This document shows positions 43,270-52,060 of a stretch of 64,000 bases of DNA, in pieces. The translations under genes were made by a program, and so were the position numbers. Origin of the DNA: GCA-2401155 sp045047085 (GTDB lineage: Bacteria > Pseudomonadota > Alphaproteobacteria > Rhizobiales > Rhizobiaceae); contig JASFYT010000031.1 in the NCBI GenBank assembly GCA_045047085.1, positions 1 through 64,000 on the forward strand. The letters are read 5' to 3'. Below the pieces are notes generated by a model. That model had not been told where the DNA came from, did not search any database, and was given only the letters and a program-made list of their open reading frames with translations. Numbering within the stretch: position 1 is the stretch's first letter; each line of letters opens with the position of its first letter.

Positions 43270-43295
43270 TTGACGTATACGTAAATTTTCGTCAA
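43270..43295. promoter_or_regulatory. Palindromic operator candidate (TTGACGTATACGTAAA) before acyl-CoA dehydrogenase
   Basis: A core perfect palindrome ACGTATACGT (43273-43282) sits within TTGACGTATACGTAAA. It is followed closely by a further inverted half CGTCAA (43290-43295). It lies 52 nt upstream of the acyl-CoA dehydrogenase ATG. The ACGT-NN-ACGT core resembles, from memory, sites of LiuR-type regulators of acyl-CoA and branched-chain amino acid catabolism. Confidence 0.5.
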
Positions 43296-43336
43296 GACAA
43301 TGGGACGAACTTCTATGCCATTCGAGGAGATGTCCC

Positions 43337-45106
43337 ATGTATCGCGCACCCGTTTCAGATATTGCCCACACCCTAAAGAACGTAGCAGGTATGTCCGCAG
43401 CTATAAATGACGGAATTTTTGGCGATCTGGACGAGGATATTGTTGACGCGGTGCTGGAAGAAGCGGGTAAATTTGCCTCCAATCAACTTGCCCCGCTCAA
43501 TACCGTGGGCGACGAACATGGCGCGACTCTGAACGATGGCGTTGTTACAACCGCCCCGGGTTGGAAAGACGTCTATCATGCGTGGATAGAAGGTGGCTGG
43601 AATGGCATCGCCGGACCAGAAGAGTTTGGCGGCCAGGGCCTTCCGATCATGATGGCAATTGCGGTCTCTGAAATGTGGAACTCGGCCAATATGGCCTTTG
43701 GCCTTTGCCCTTTGCTTACCATCGGTGCTGTTGAAGCATTGCACAAGCATGGTTCGGATGAACTGAAATCCACCTATCTTGAAAAACTCGTTACCGGTGA
43801 ATGGACCGGCACGATGAATTTAACGGAGCCGGGTGCCGGTTCTGATTTAAGTGCTCTTAAAGCGAAAGCCGAACGTGCCGATGACGGCACTTACCGGATT
43901 TTCGGGCAGAAGATTTTTATCACCTATGGCGACCATGAGATGACGGATAATATCTGCCATCTGGTGTTGGCCCGCTTGCCCGATGCACCTGCTGGCACGC
44001 GCGGCATATCACTTTTCCTCGTGCCTAAATATATGGTTGGTTCGGACGGCAGAATTGGTGTGCGCAATGATGTTTTTTGTCATAGTCTGGAACATAAACT
44101 CGGCATTCACGGGTCTCCCACCTGCACGATGATTTTCGGCGACGGCTTTGACGGCAATAAACCCGGAGCAATTGGCTATTTGATTGGCGAAGAAAATCGT
44201 GGCCTCGCTTGTATGTTCACCATGATGAATAATGCCCGTCTTAATGTGGGTACGCAGGGTGTGGCGATAGCCGAGGCGGCCTATCAGCACGCGCTCGCTT
44301 ATGCCCATGAGCGCAAGCAGGGAAAATCGGACGAATATTCCGGCGAGGGCATGAGCCCGATCGTTGAACATCCTGATGTGATGCGAAATCTTTTGACGAT
44401 GAAATCAATGACACAGGCAGCGCGTGGTATTTGTTATTCATGTGCTTACGCACTGGATATGGCGAAAAATACCGAAGGCGATGAAGCTCGAAAATGGAAT
44501 GAAATGGCCGGGCTGATGACCCCGATTGCCAAAGCATTCTCCACCGATATCGGCTGTGAAGTTGCAACGCTAGGTGTTCAAATTCACGGTGGCATGGGCT
44601 TTATCGAAGAAACGGGCGCGGCTCAATTCATGCGCGATGCCCGGATTAATCCAATCTATGAAGGCACGAATGGCATTCAGGCAATTGATCTTGTTGGTCG
44701 TAAATTGGGGCTATCGGGTGGCGAAGCAGTGACGAGTTATATTGCTGATTTGCGAAGGATTTCCAAGGCAGTGCGTGGAACCAATACGCCTGAATTTGGT
44801 GAGACCACCGCAAAACTTGATACTGCAATCAACGCATTGGAAGAGACCACCAACTGGATTTTGGCGCAACTGGAAGCAGGCAATCAATCTCCAGTATTGG
44901 CTGGTGCTACACCATATTTACGCCAATTTGGACTGGTTGCAGGCTGTGCCTATCTGGCGAAAGCTGGATTGAATGATGGACCGAGGGCAGAGCTTGCACG
45001 CTATTTTGCCGAGAATTTTCTGGATGAATGTATAGCACTTAAACAAAGCGTCACCGCAGGCCATGCAAGTTTGCTTGGTGCCCGTGCTTTGCTGGAACAA
45101 CAATAG
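43337..45106 (+). CDS. Acyl-CoA dehydrogenase, long (about 590 residue) type
   Basis: An FAD enzyme introducing the alpha-beta double bond in an acyl-CoA. The 589-residue length and C-terminal extension put it in the FadE5/DmdC-like branch rather than the 380-residue classical type. Visible motifs are the FAD-contacting MNLTEPGAGSDLSALKAKA and FITYGDHEMTDN. HGSPTCTMIFG, ARLNVGTQGVAIAE, GVQIHGGMGFIEETGAAQ and YEGTNGIQAIDLVGRKL (catalytic Glu region) follow. The start ATG has GAGGAG upstream. Twelve nucleotides later a crotonase-family gene follows, implying a two-step beta-oxidation unit. The substrate could be a fatty acyl-CoA, a branched acyl-CoA or methylmercaptopropionyl-CoA. Confidence 0.94.
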   Translation: MYRAPVSDIAHTLKNVAGMSAAINDGIFGDLDEDIVDAVLEEAGKFASNQLAPLNTVGDEHGATLNDGVVTTAPGWKDVYHAWIEGGWNGIAGPEEFGGQGLPIMMAIAVSEMWNSANMAFGLCPLLTIGAVEALHKHGSDELKSTYLEKLVTGEWTGTMNLTEPGAGSDLSALKAKAERADDGTYRIFGQKIFITYGDHEMTDNICHLVLARLPDAPAGTRGISLFLVPKYMVGSDGRIGVRNDVFCHSLEHKLGIHGSPTCTMIFGDGFDGNKPGAIGYLIGEENRGLACMFTMMNNARLNVGTQGVAIAEAAYQHALAYAHERKQGKSDEYSGEGMSPIVEHPDVMRNLLTMKSMTQAARGICYSCAYALDMAKNTEGDEARKWNEMAGLMTPIAKAFSTDIGCEVATLGVQIHGGMGFIEETGAAQFMRDARINPIYEGTNGIQAIDLVGRKLGLSGGEAVTSYIADLRRISKAVRGTNTPEFGETTAKLDTAINALEETTNWILAQLEAGNQSPVLAGATPYLRQFGLVAGCAYLAKAGLNDGPRAELARYFAENFLDECIALKQSVTAGHASLLGARALLEQQ

Positions 45107-45117
45107 GAATTTCGAAT

Positions 45118-45870
45118 ATGAGCGACCATATTGCCATCGAACTTAACGGTGCCGTACAAATCATCCGCATGAACCGGCCGGACAAAAAGAACGCCCTCAC
45201 AGCCGAGATGTATGGCCAAATGTCTGATGGACTGAAAAATGCGTTTGATAATAATGCGGTAGGAGCTGTGTTAATTCTGGGTTGCCCCGGTGTCTTTTCT
45301 GCAGGCAATGATATTGGTGATTTTATGAAAATTGCCATGAGCGGCAACCGTTCCTCTATGCAGGTATTTGATTTTCTTGAACAAATCATCATGGCGAAAA
45401 AACCAGTGATTGCCGGAGTTGATGGTCTGTCGATTGGCATTGGCACAACTATGTTGCTCCATTGCGACTACGTGGTTGCCTCGGAACAAGCCACCTTCAA
45501 AACACCATTTGTGGATTTAGGGCTTGTGCCGGAGGCTGGCTCCAGCCTGCTTGCACCTCGTTTGATGGGGCATCACCGGGCATTTGAACTTCTTGCTATG
45601 GGCAACAAATTTAGCCCACAGGATGCACGGGACGCAGGCTTTGTGAATAGCATCGTGGCGCCGGACGCCTTGGAGCAAACTGCTCTTGATATCGCAACAA
45701 ATATTGCTTCCAAGCCGCCGCAGGCGATGGAAACCACCCGCAAACTAATACGCGGTGACCGTTCTGATATTCTTGCCCGCATGAAGGAAGAGGCAGTGCT
45801 GTTCGGCGAGCGACTTGCCTCTGATGAAGCCAAACAGGCTTTCATGACATTTATGTCCAAAGGCAAATAA
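45118..45870 (+). CDS. Enoyl-CoA hydratase/isomerase family protein (crotonase)
   Basis: A 250-residue crotonase-fold protein. The oxyanion-hole segments are GCPGVFSAGNDIGDF and VDGLSIGIGTTMLLHCDYVVAS. The catalytic-region GLVPEAGSSLLAPRLMG has one conserved Glu, while the other Glu of two-base hydratases is not obvious. That pattern is often seen in delta3-delta2-enoyl-CoA isomerases or specialised hydratases, so the exact reaction is left open. It is probably co-transcribed with the acyl-CoA dehydrogenase immediately upstream and would act on its product. Confidence 0.9.
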   Translation: MSDHIAIELNGAVQIIRMNRPDKKNALTAEMYGQMSDGLKNAFDNNAVGAVLILGCPGVFSAGNDIGDFMKIAMSGNRSSMQVFDFLEQIIMAKKPVIAGVDGLSIGIGTTMLLHCDYVVASEQATFKTPFVDLGLVPEAGSSLLAPRLMGHHRAFELLAMGNKFSPQDARDAGFVNSIVAPDALEQTALDIATNIASKPPQAMETTRKLIRGDRSDILARMKEEAVLFGERLASDEAKQAFMTFMSKGK

Positions 45871-45901
45871 TAGTCCCTAAATAGATTCATTATCAATTTA
45901 C

Positions 45902-46037
45902 CAATCCCGATAAGCCTTCGATAACCACGTGGCAGGTTAAGGGATTGTTGACTCCGTTTGTTAGGTAAATTCGGAGCAGTCGCCTGCTATATTCTCCTCA
46001 ACACGGACCAATAAAAACAAAAAACAATCCCCGTGTT
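45902..46037 (+). other. Hairpin-rich leader before the DUF6101 gene
   Basis: Three separate stem-loops occur in 136 nt. The first is CAATCCC/GGGATTG (45902-45908, 45941-45947), enclosing TAACC/GGTTA and the palindrome CCACGTGG. The second is AGCAG-TCGC-CTGCT (45975-45988). The third is AACACGG/CCGTGTT (46000-46006, 46031-46037) around an A-rich 24-nt loop. The first could terminate the crotonase transcript; together they look like a structured untranslated leader. Confidence 0.4.
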
Positions 46038-46092
46038 AATTCAGAAGACCTGACACAGAATTGGGCTCTGAAGGAGACAGAGAGGCATACTA

Positions 46093-46629
46093 ATGGCTGC
46101 ACACGCCATCCAGAATTGGGCTGGTCGGGATATCCGGCTTGACCCTTTTCACCTTCCCCATAATGTTAGAAGTGACAGCTCGCTTTCCTATTCTATCGAT
46201 CGCGACGGGGTTGAAATGCAGCGGGGCGGCTCGCCAACTTCCATAAAGCTGCCAACCCATAGTTTCAAAGGAATTGCTGCACGTGCAGTGGAAACCGATG
46301 ATGGCGGCATGCTGGTAACGCTCGAACTACACCACGCAGATTCAGAATTATGCATACCGGTTCTGGTGACAGACAACATGGATGATATTGCTGCTGATTG
46401 GCATGCATGGAGCCGGGTTTTATCCCTGCCGATGCTTATTCTTGACGCAAATAATTCAGCCAGCACAGTGCGCAAGTTGTTGGGAGAGATCATGGTTGAA
46501 GAACCAATCGAGCGCCGTAAGCGTTTTCGCACGGTCAGACATCGCCCGAATTTCCTGCGCCGTCGCAAAATTGGTGTTGTGGGAAAAGTTGAGCGTCTGA
46601 GTGCTTCTGAAATCATTGCACGTCGATAG
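46093..46629 (+). CDS. DUF6101 family protein
   Basis: A 178-residue cytoplasmic protein matching the DUF6101 family found in Hyphomicrobiales, of unknown function. Features seen are an N-terminal RDIRLDPFHLPHNVRSD region, a central beta-rich part (SFKGIAARAVETDDGGMLVTLELHH..ELCIPVLVTDNMDDIAADWHAW), and a very basic C-terminus (ERRKRFRTVRHRPNFLRRRK). The basic tail could contact nucleic acid or membrane phosphates, which is speculative. There is a strong AAGGAG ribosome site, a long hairpin-containing upstream region, and ubiA convergent downstream. Confidence 0.8.
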   Translation: MAAHAIQNWAGRDIRLDPFHLPHNVRSDSSLSYSIDRDGVEMQRGGSPTSIKLPTHSFKGIAARAVETDDGGMLVTLELHHADSELCIPVLVTDNMDDIAADWHAWSRVLSLPMLILDANNSASTVRKLLGEIMVEEPIERRKRFRTVRHRPNFLRRRKIGVVGKVERLSASEIIARR

Positions 46630-46639
46630 AGACTAAGCC

Positions 46640-47572
46640 TCAAACAATCGATAAACAAATCCCGATAAAGAATATCCAGCCAAATTGCGTGTTGGATTTA
46701 AATAATTGTAGACATTGGGCTGCATCTTCGATGCGCAAGCGCACAATTTGCCATGCTAGATGTCCTGCACCAATCGCTAAGCCTGCATAGGCCGGCCATC
46801 CTACATCTGCCATGAACATGCTGGCAGCGAAAAGCACCAGCGCGCCTGAATAGAGCAAAACTAGCGCCATTTTAGTTTTATCACCGAACAACCTGGCGGT
46901 AGATTTCACTCCTACCAGTGCATCATCTTCCAAATCCTGATGGGCGTACATCGTGTCGTAACCAATCACCCACATGATGCATCCGATATAAAGCAGCGCC
47001 GGAGCCAAATTCACCGAGCCGAATATAGACGACCAACCAACCCATGCGCCCCAGGAGAATGCAAAGCCCAAAAACAGTTGCGGCCAGTACGTTATGCGCT
47101 TCATGAAGGGATAAATAACAATCGTCACCACGGACAGAAAGCCGAGCAATACCGTCTGGAAATTGAATTGCAAAAGCACGATAAAACCGATCAGCAATTG
47201 CAGGCTCATAAACATCTTTGCCTGAGATCGGTTCACTCTACCGGAAGGCAATGGCCGCGAACGGGTACGTGCAACCTTGTTATCGATTTCCTCATCGACC
47301 AAATCATTATAAGTGCACCCTGCCCCGCGCATGGCAATAGCGCCGAGCATGAACAACGCCAGATATTTAGTCATTAAAATCAAATCTGCATTGCCGCTCG
47401 CGCTCATGGCAAGGGCCAGCGACCACCAGCAAGGCCACATCAACAACCACCAGCCAATCGGGCGTTCCCAACGTGCCAGTTGCGCGTAGGGCCAAAGCCA
47501 GTTTGGTAATAGTCGGTAGACCCAGCTATCGGGAAGGGCGTCAGCGACTTTGATTTCAGAACTGTTTGTCAT
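46640..47572 (-). CDS. ubiA: 4-hydroxybenzoate octaprenyltransferase
   Basis: Attaches the polyprenyl chain to 4-hydroxybenzoate in ubiquinone synthesis; the polyprenyl diphosphate would come from the synthase at 55.8 kb. The 310-residue membrane protein has RWERPIGWWLLMWPCWWSLALA and the first Asp-rich motif CTYNDLVDEEIDNKVARTRSRPLPSG. The second is GYDTMYAHQDLEDDALVGVKSTA. About eight to nine helices are visible. The start ATG at 47572 is divergent from purD. The motif set separates it from the heme farnesyltransferase CtaB elsewhere in the window. Confidence 0.96.
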   Translation of the reverse strand: MTNSSEIKVADALPDSWVYRLLPNWLWPYAQLARWERPIGWWLLMWPCWWSLALAMSASGNADLILMTKYLALFMLGAIAMRGAGCTYNDLVDEEIDNKVARTRSRPLPSGRVNRSQAKMFMSLQLLIGFIVLLQFNFQTVLLGFLSVVTIVIYPFMKRITYWPQLFLGFAFSWGAWVGWSSIFGSVNLAPALLYIGCIMWVIGYDTMYAHQDLEDDALVGVKSTARLFGDKTKMALVLLYSGALVLFAASMFMADVGWPAYAGLAIGAGHLAWQIVRLRIEDAAQCLQLFKSNTQFGWIFFIGICLSIV

Positions 47573-47661
47573 CCCTGAAAGCTGTGGACGCTTGGGCTAA
47601 ATTGGTCAAGGGCAATCAAAGCGTGCTACCTGAATGGCAATAAAAACTTGGAAAATGTTTG

Positions 47662-48936
47662 ATGAATATCCTGTTGATAGGTTCTGGTGGCCGCGAGCAT
47701 GCAATGGCATGGAAACTGGTGCAATCTCCGCAATTGGAAACGCTTTATTGCGCACCGGGGAATGCAGGCATTGCCCAAGTGGCTGAATGCGTAGCGCTGG
47801 ATATCTCAAATCACCAACAGATCATTGAATTCTGCCGTGATAATGATGTTTCCTTTGTCATTGTTGGGCCGGAAGGTCCGTTGGTTGCGGGTATTATTGA
47901 TGCGCTGGAGGCTGCTGATATTTTTGCCTTCGGTCCGACGGCCGCTGCGGCGCAACTGGAGGGTTCCAAAGGTTTCACCAAGGATTTATGCGCGGAATTC
48001 AACATTCCGACTGCGGCTTATCAATGCTTCAACAACGCGCCTAAGGCCAAAAATTATGTCCGTGAAATGGGCGCACCGATTGTCATCAAGGCAGATGGTT
48101 TGGCAGCTGGTAAAGGCGTGATCATGGCGATGTCCATCGAACAAGCGCTGGATGCAATCGACGATTGTTTTGAGGGCGCATTTGGTGACGCTGGTTACGA
48201 GGTTGTGATCGAAGAATTCCTTGAAGGGGAAGAGGTAAGTTTGTTTGCATTTTGCGATGGCCAGACCGCTTTATTGATGGGGACCGCTCAAGATCACAAG
48301 CGCGTTGGTGAAGGCGATACGGGGCCCAATACCGGCGGCATGGGCGCTTATTCCCCTGCGACCATTATGGATCAGGCAATGATTGATGAGGTGATGGGCG
48401 AGATCATCGTACCTACCCTTGCGGGAATGCATTCGCGTGGTATGCCGTTCAAAGGCATCCTTTTTGCTGGCCTGATGCTAACTGAAGACGGACCGCAACT
48501 GATTGAATATAATGTGCGTTTTGGCGATCCGGAAACACAAGTCATTTTGCCCCGGCTGAAATCTGATTTGCTTGAATTAATGATTGCCTCGGTTGACAAC
48601 TCCCTACTGGAAGTTGAGGCGGAGTGGAGTGAAGACACTGCACTCACGGTGGTACTTGCCTCCAAGGGCTATCCGGGACGCTACGAAAAAGGTACAGAAA
48701 TTCACGACCTTGATAAGGCTAAAGCCGATAACATTGAGATTTTCCATGCGGGCACTGCTGAAAATGATGGCAAGCTGACAGCCATTGGCGGGCGTGTTTT
48801 GAATATTACGGCATTGGGGTCTTCGGTCAGCAAAGCGCAGGCAGATGCCTATGCAGCAATTGATAAAATTGACTGGTCGAATGGCTTTTGTCGCTCGGAT
48901 ATTGGCTGGCGGGCAATTGCTCGCGAGAAAGGATAA
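47662..48936 (+). CDS. purD: Phosphoribosylamine-glycine ligase
   Basis: Second step of purine synthesis (GAR synthetase), an ATP-grasp ligase of 424 residues. It shows MNILLIGSGGREHAMAWK, FVIVGPEGPLVAGIIDAL, and PIVIKADGLAAGKGVIMA. Then come EEFLEGEEVSLFAFCDG, DTGPNTGGMGAYSP and the metal-binding IEYNVRFGDPETQVILPRL. The ATG at 47662 directly follows a TTG in frame and matches the family N-terminus. A small membrane-protein gene starts 3 nt after its stop. Confidence 0.98.
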   Translation: MNILLIGSGGREHAMAWKLVQSPQLETLYCAPGNAGIAQVAECVALDISNHQQIIEFCRDNDVSFVIVGPEGPLVAGIIDALEAADIFAFGPTAAAAQLEGSKGFTKDLCAEFNIPTAAYQCFNNAPKAKNYVREMGAPIVIKADGLAAGKGVIMAMSIEQALDAIDDCFEGAFGDAGYEVVIEEFLEGEEVSLFAFCDGQTALLMGTAQDHKRVGEGDTGPNTGGMGAYSPATIMDQAMIDEVMGEIIVPTLAGMHSRGMPFKGILFAGLMLTEDGPQLIEYNVRFGDPETQVILPRLKSDLLELMIASVDNSLLEVEAEWSEDTALTVVLASKGYPGRYEKGTEIHDLDKAKADNIEIFHAGTAENDGKLTAIGGRVLNITALGSSVSKAQADAYAAIDKIDWSNGFCRSDIGWRAIAREKG

Positions 48937-48938
48937 TT

Positions 48939-49355
48939 ATGTTTATTCTGCTTAAGATTATTCATATCGGTGCGTTGATGTTTGGCTCAGTCGCAAGTCT
49001 CGGTAATTTATATATGATGTTTGCCAAGGGGCCGCATGATTTGCCCTCGCCGGCATTTGCCAACAAGCTGCGCTATTTGTTCCGCATCACCGGACTGATC
49101 GCAATATTGGCATTGTGGATTACCGGACCGATGTTGATGATCATCAAATACGGACCATGGATCGATGGCAGTGCGTTTTCGGCAAAAATTGGTTTTGCTA
49201 CGTTGCTTTTGCTCATTATCAGCTTTTTGAATTTACTGGCATGGCGCTCGAAATCGCCTCACAAAGGACCGCCATCCTATGTGCCGGCACTACTGATTAT
49301 TGCAGCAATCTCACTATTCTCGGCAATGATTTCCGCCACTATCGCCTTCAGCTAG
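48939..49355 (+). CDS. Four-helix integral membrane protein
   Basis: A 138-residue polytopic protein. Four hydrophobic segments are visible: ILLKIIHIGALMFGSVASL, FRITGLIAILALWITGPML, KIGFATLLLLIISFLNLLAW and YVPALLIIAAISLFSAMIS. The first helix has a conserved-looking KIIHIG motif reminiscent of DUF2269-like or CopD-like membrane proteins, but I do not assign a family. The ATG at 48939 has AAGGAT upstream and is 3 nt after the purD stop, so it is very likely co-transcribed with purD. It ends overlapping the convergent ytoQ-like gene. Confidence 0.75.
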   Translation: MFILLKIIHIGALMFGSVASLGNLYMMFAKGPHDLPSPAFANKLRYLFRITGLIAILALWITGPMLMIIKYGPWIDGSAFSAKIGFATLLLLIISFLNLLAWRSKSPHKGPPSYVPALLIIAAISLFSAMISATIAFS

Positions 49356-49819
49356 CTGGTATAACCAGCCAGTTCGCCTTTGATAACGTAGGTCAGCAGT
49401 TGTACCACTTCTTCTGAAGTAACTGCGACAGCCAGTGCTGCGGCGTCAACTTCTTTCAAGGCGTGTTGATGATCCGGGCCGTGCATTACTATGGTTGGTT
49501 TGTTCAGCGCTGCGGCATAACCTGCATCAAATGCTGCGTTCCATTGTTTGTATTTTTCGCCGAAACGCACGACGACCACATCCGCTTCGCCGATCAATGT
49601 TCTGGTACGGATGGCGTTTAATTGCGCGCCTTTATGATCGTGCCAGAATTTGTTCGGCTCTTCGCCCAGAATTGCAACGCCGCAATCATCCGATGCTTCG
49701 TGGTGGGTGACGGGGCCTGCAAACTCTACTGGCAAATCAGCAGCTTTCGCGCCAGCTTCTATTTGTTCGCGCCAATCGGAATGGATCTCGCCTGATAGAT
49801 AAATTTTCCAGATTTTCAT
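49352..49819 (-). CDS. YtoQ family protein
   Basis: A 155-residue YtoQ-family protein, structurally related to nucleoside 2-deoxyribosyltransferases. Recognisable segments are WKIYLSGEIHSDWREQI, FAGPVTHHEASDDCG, IRTRTLIGEADVVVVRFGEKYKQWNAAFDAGYAAAL and PTIVMHGPDHQHALKEVDAAA. The catalytic Glu of deoxyribosyltransferases is not obvious, so activity is unknown. Its ATG lies 16 nt upstream of the glyS stop region in the same orientation, so it reads as the gene following glyS. Confidence 0.88.
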   Translation of the reverse strand: MKIWKIYLSGEIHSDWREQIEAGAKAADLPVEFAGPVTHHEASDDCGVAILGEEPNKFWHDHKGAQLNAIRTRTLIGEADVVVVRFGEKYKQWNAAFDAGYAAALNKPTIVMHGPDHQHALKEVDAAALAVAVTSEEVVQLLTYVIKGELAGYTS

Positions 49820-49834
49820 AATAATTCCTTTTGT

Positions 49835-51940
49835 TTAGCCGCTGATTTTACTGAAATCGGCGACCATGGAAGTGGCAAGCCGGATGCGATTTAGAAGCGC
49901 CAGACGGTTAAGGCGGATTTGCGGGTCGTCGTCATTAACTAGTACATTTTCGAAGAAGGAATCAATCGGTTCGCGCAAAGTGGCGAGTGCCGACATGGCG
50001 GATGCGAAATCTTCTGATTGTATCGCTTCAACGGCATTTTTTTCCAGCTCATTTAGGCGAGTGTTCAGTTCTATTTCTGAATCTACTTTCAACAAATCAT
50101 CTGAGATCGCCGTTGGAATTTCTGCACCTTTTTTCTCCTCGGCTGCGAGGATATTAGCGGCGCGTTTATAGCCTGCCAAAAGGTTGATGCCTTCTTCCGA
50201 TTCAATCAATTTTTGCAGGGCTTCTGCCTTGCGGGAGATGGTCAAGAGATCGTCTGATTCTGGTGTAATTACCGCGTCGATCAAATCATGGCGAATACCT
50301 TTGTCGCGCAGGTACACTTTTAAGCGGTCGTGGAAAAACGCCAACAAATCTGCCGCATCGTTTTTGGCTTCGCCCTTAAGCAGTTTGTCCATGCAATGAT
50401 TGGCGGTTTCAAGAAGGTTTAATCGCACTTCGTTTTCAAGCACCAAGCGTATCACACCAAGTGCTGCACGGCGCAAGGCGAATGGATCTTTGCTGCCAGT
50501 GGGTTTTTCATCGATGGCCCAAAAACCAACCAGCGTATCAAGTTTATCTGCAAGCGCTACAGCAATAGAAACCGGATCTGTTGGTACGTCATCACCCGGT
50601 CCCTGAGGCTTGTAGTGATCTTCAATGGCTGCTGCGACAGAAGCGTCTTCTCCTGCCCGTTCGGCATAGTATCGGCCCATCAGGCCTTGCACTTCAGGGA
50701 ATTCGTAGACCATTGCGGAGTTCAAATCTGCCTTGGCAAGATTTGCTGCACGCTCCGCTTTCTCAGGATCAGCACCAACGGTTTCTGCCAGCTCTTTGGC
50801 CAGTGCCGCAATGCGTTTTACCCGCTCGCCCTGGGAACCAAGTTTGGCATGAAATGTCACGTGATCGAGTTTATCAACCCATGGCTTGAAGCCTTCATCT
50901 GAGGTTGCGATTTGCAGGTCGCTTTCCCAGAAGAACTTGGCATCAGAAATGCGTGCGTTCACCACCTTGCCATTGCCGCGAACGACCTCCGCTCCGCCAT
51001 CAGACGGGACAATGTTTGATACCAGCATGAAACGGTTTACGAGGTCGTTTGAATTTTGTTTTTTCAGCACGAAACATTTTTGGTTATCGCGGATGGTAAG
51101 CTGGATGACTTCTCTTGGAATATCGAGAAAGTCTTCTTCAAACGTGCCCATCAGAACTGTTGGCCATTCCACCAGACCAGTAACTTCTTCCAGTAATCCT
51201 TTGTCTTCCACAAGATCAAAGCCTTGGGCGAAGGCCAGGTTTTGTGCATCCGCCAGAATAGTTTCCTTACGACGTTCTGCATCAATCATCACATGGGCTT
51301 TTTCGAGGCTTGCGGCGTAGTCTTCAAACCGCTTCACTGTGATTTCGCCTTCTGACATGAAGCGATGGCCGACGGTTTTGTTCCCGGATTTAATGCCGGC
51401 AATTTCGAACGGTACAATCTCTGTTTCTTCGGTTTCGGGGCCGAAGGTGCACAGGATCGATTGTAATGGGCGCACCCATTTTAGCGCTCCGGCTTCTCGG
51501 CTTGCTTCACCCCAGCGCATAGATTTTGGCCATGGGAAATTTTTGATGATATCCGGCATGACATCGGCGATGATATCCTGTGCATTACGCCCGGCAGTTT
51601 TGATCACCGCCACATAATAGTCGCCCTTTTTTGGGTCATTGTGGATTTCCGCATCTTCAACTGAGGCAAGCCCCGCCCCTCGTAAAAAGCCTTCAACCGC
51701 CTTTTCCGGTGCGTCGGTACGCGGCCCCTTGCGTTCGATTTTCAAGTCGGCGGATTTAGCGGTGAGCCCACGGATATCCAGCACCAGACGACGCGGCGTC
51801 CAGAATTCCTTGGCACCTTCATAGGTCAGACCCGCATCAACCAACGCGTTGGTCACAGCGCTACGAAAATCGCCCGCAGCTTTTCTCTGCATGCGGGCGG
51901 GTATTTCTTCGGATAGAAGTTCAAGTAGTAAATCAGGCAT
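49835..51940 (-). CDS. glyS: Glycyl-tRNA synthetase beta subunit
   Basis: The beta subunit of the heterotetrameric glycyl-tRNA synthetase, with tRNA-binding and HD-like domains. From the ATG at 51940 (MPDLLLELLSEEIPARMQ, the usual family N-terminus) the protein has 701 residues. Also visible are FWTPRRLVLDIRGL, FPWPKSMRWGE, VEWPTVLMGTFEEDFLDIPREVIQLTIRDNQKCF, and DPVSIAVALADKLDTLVGFWAI. The C-terminal anticodon-binding-like helical region is intact. In-frame sequence upstream to 52036 is not conserved. It is separated from glyQ by a small secreted-protein gene. Confidence 0.97.
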   Translation of the reverse strand: MPDLLLELLSEEIPARMQRKAAGDFRSAVTNALVDAGLTYEGAKEFWTPRRLVLDIRGLTAKSADLKIERKGPRTDAPEKAVEGFLRGAGLASVEDAEIHNDPKKGDYYVAVIKTAGRNAQDIIADVMPDIIKNFPWPKSMRWGEASREAGALKWVRPLQSILCTFGPETEETEIVPFEIAGIKSGNKTVGHRFMSEGEITVKRFEDYAASLEKAHVMIDAERRKETILADAQNLAFAQGFDLVEDKGLLEEVTGLVEWPTVLMGTFEEDFLDIPREVIQLTIRDNQKCFVLKKQNSNDLVNRFMLVSNIVPSDGGAEVVRGNGKVVNARISDAKFFWESDLQIATSDEGFKPWVDKLDHVTFHAKLGSQGERVKRIAALAKELAETVGADPEKAERAANLAKADLNSAMVYEFPEVQGLMGRYYAERAGEDASVAAAIEDHYKPQGPGDDVPTDPVSIAVALADKLDTLVGFWAIDEKPTGSKDPFALRRAALGVIRLVLENEVRLNLLETANHCMDKLLKGEAKNDAADLLAFFHDRLKVYLRDKGIRHDLIDAVITPESDDLLTISRKAEALQKLIESEEGINLLAGYKRAANILAAEEKKGAEIPTAISDDLLKVDSEIELNTRLNELEKNAVEAIQSEDFASAMSALATLREPIDSFFENVLVNDDDPQIRLNRLALLNRIRLATSMVADFSKISG

Positions 51941-52060
51941 AATGGTTGCGTCCCCGCATGCGGTTTTTTTAGTTGTACGTTCTCGCTTCGCTGTGAGCGC
52001 ACGGGCGTGCGGGTATTGCTTCCAATAGGGCCTCAAATAAATCAGGCAATTCGATTGAAC

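Noticed and set aside
51950..52030. CCGCATGCGG palindrome followed by T7 upstream of glyS, considered as a terminator
   Set aside because: The T-run is on the plus strand, where no gene ends. On the minus strand it would lie before the hairpin, and the stem has no loop.
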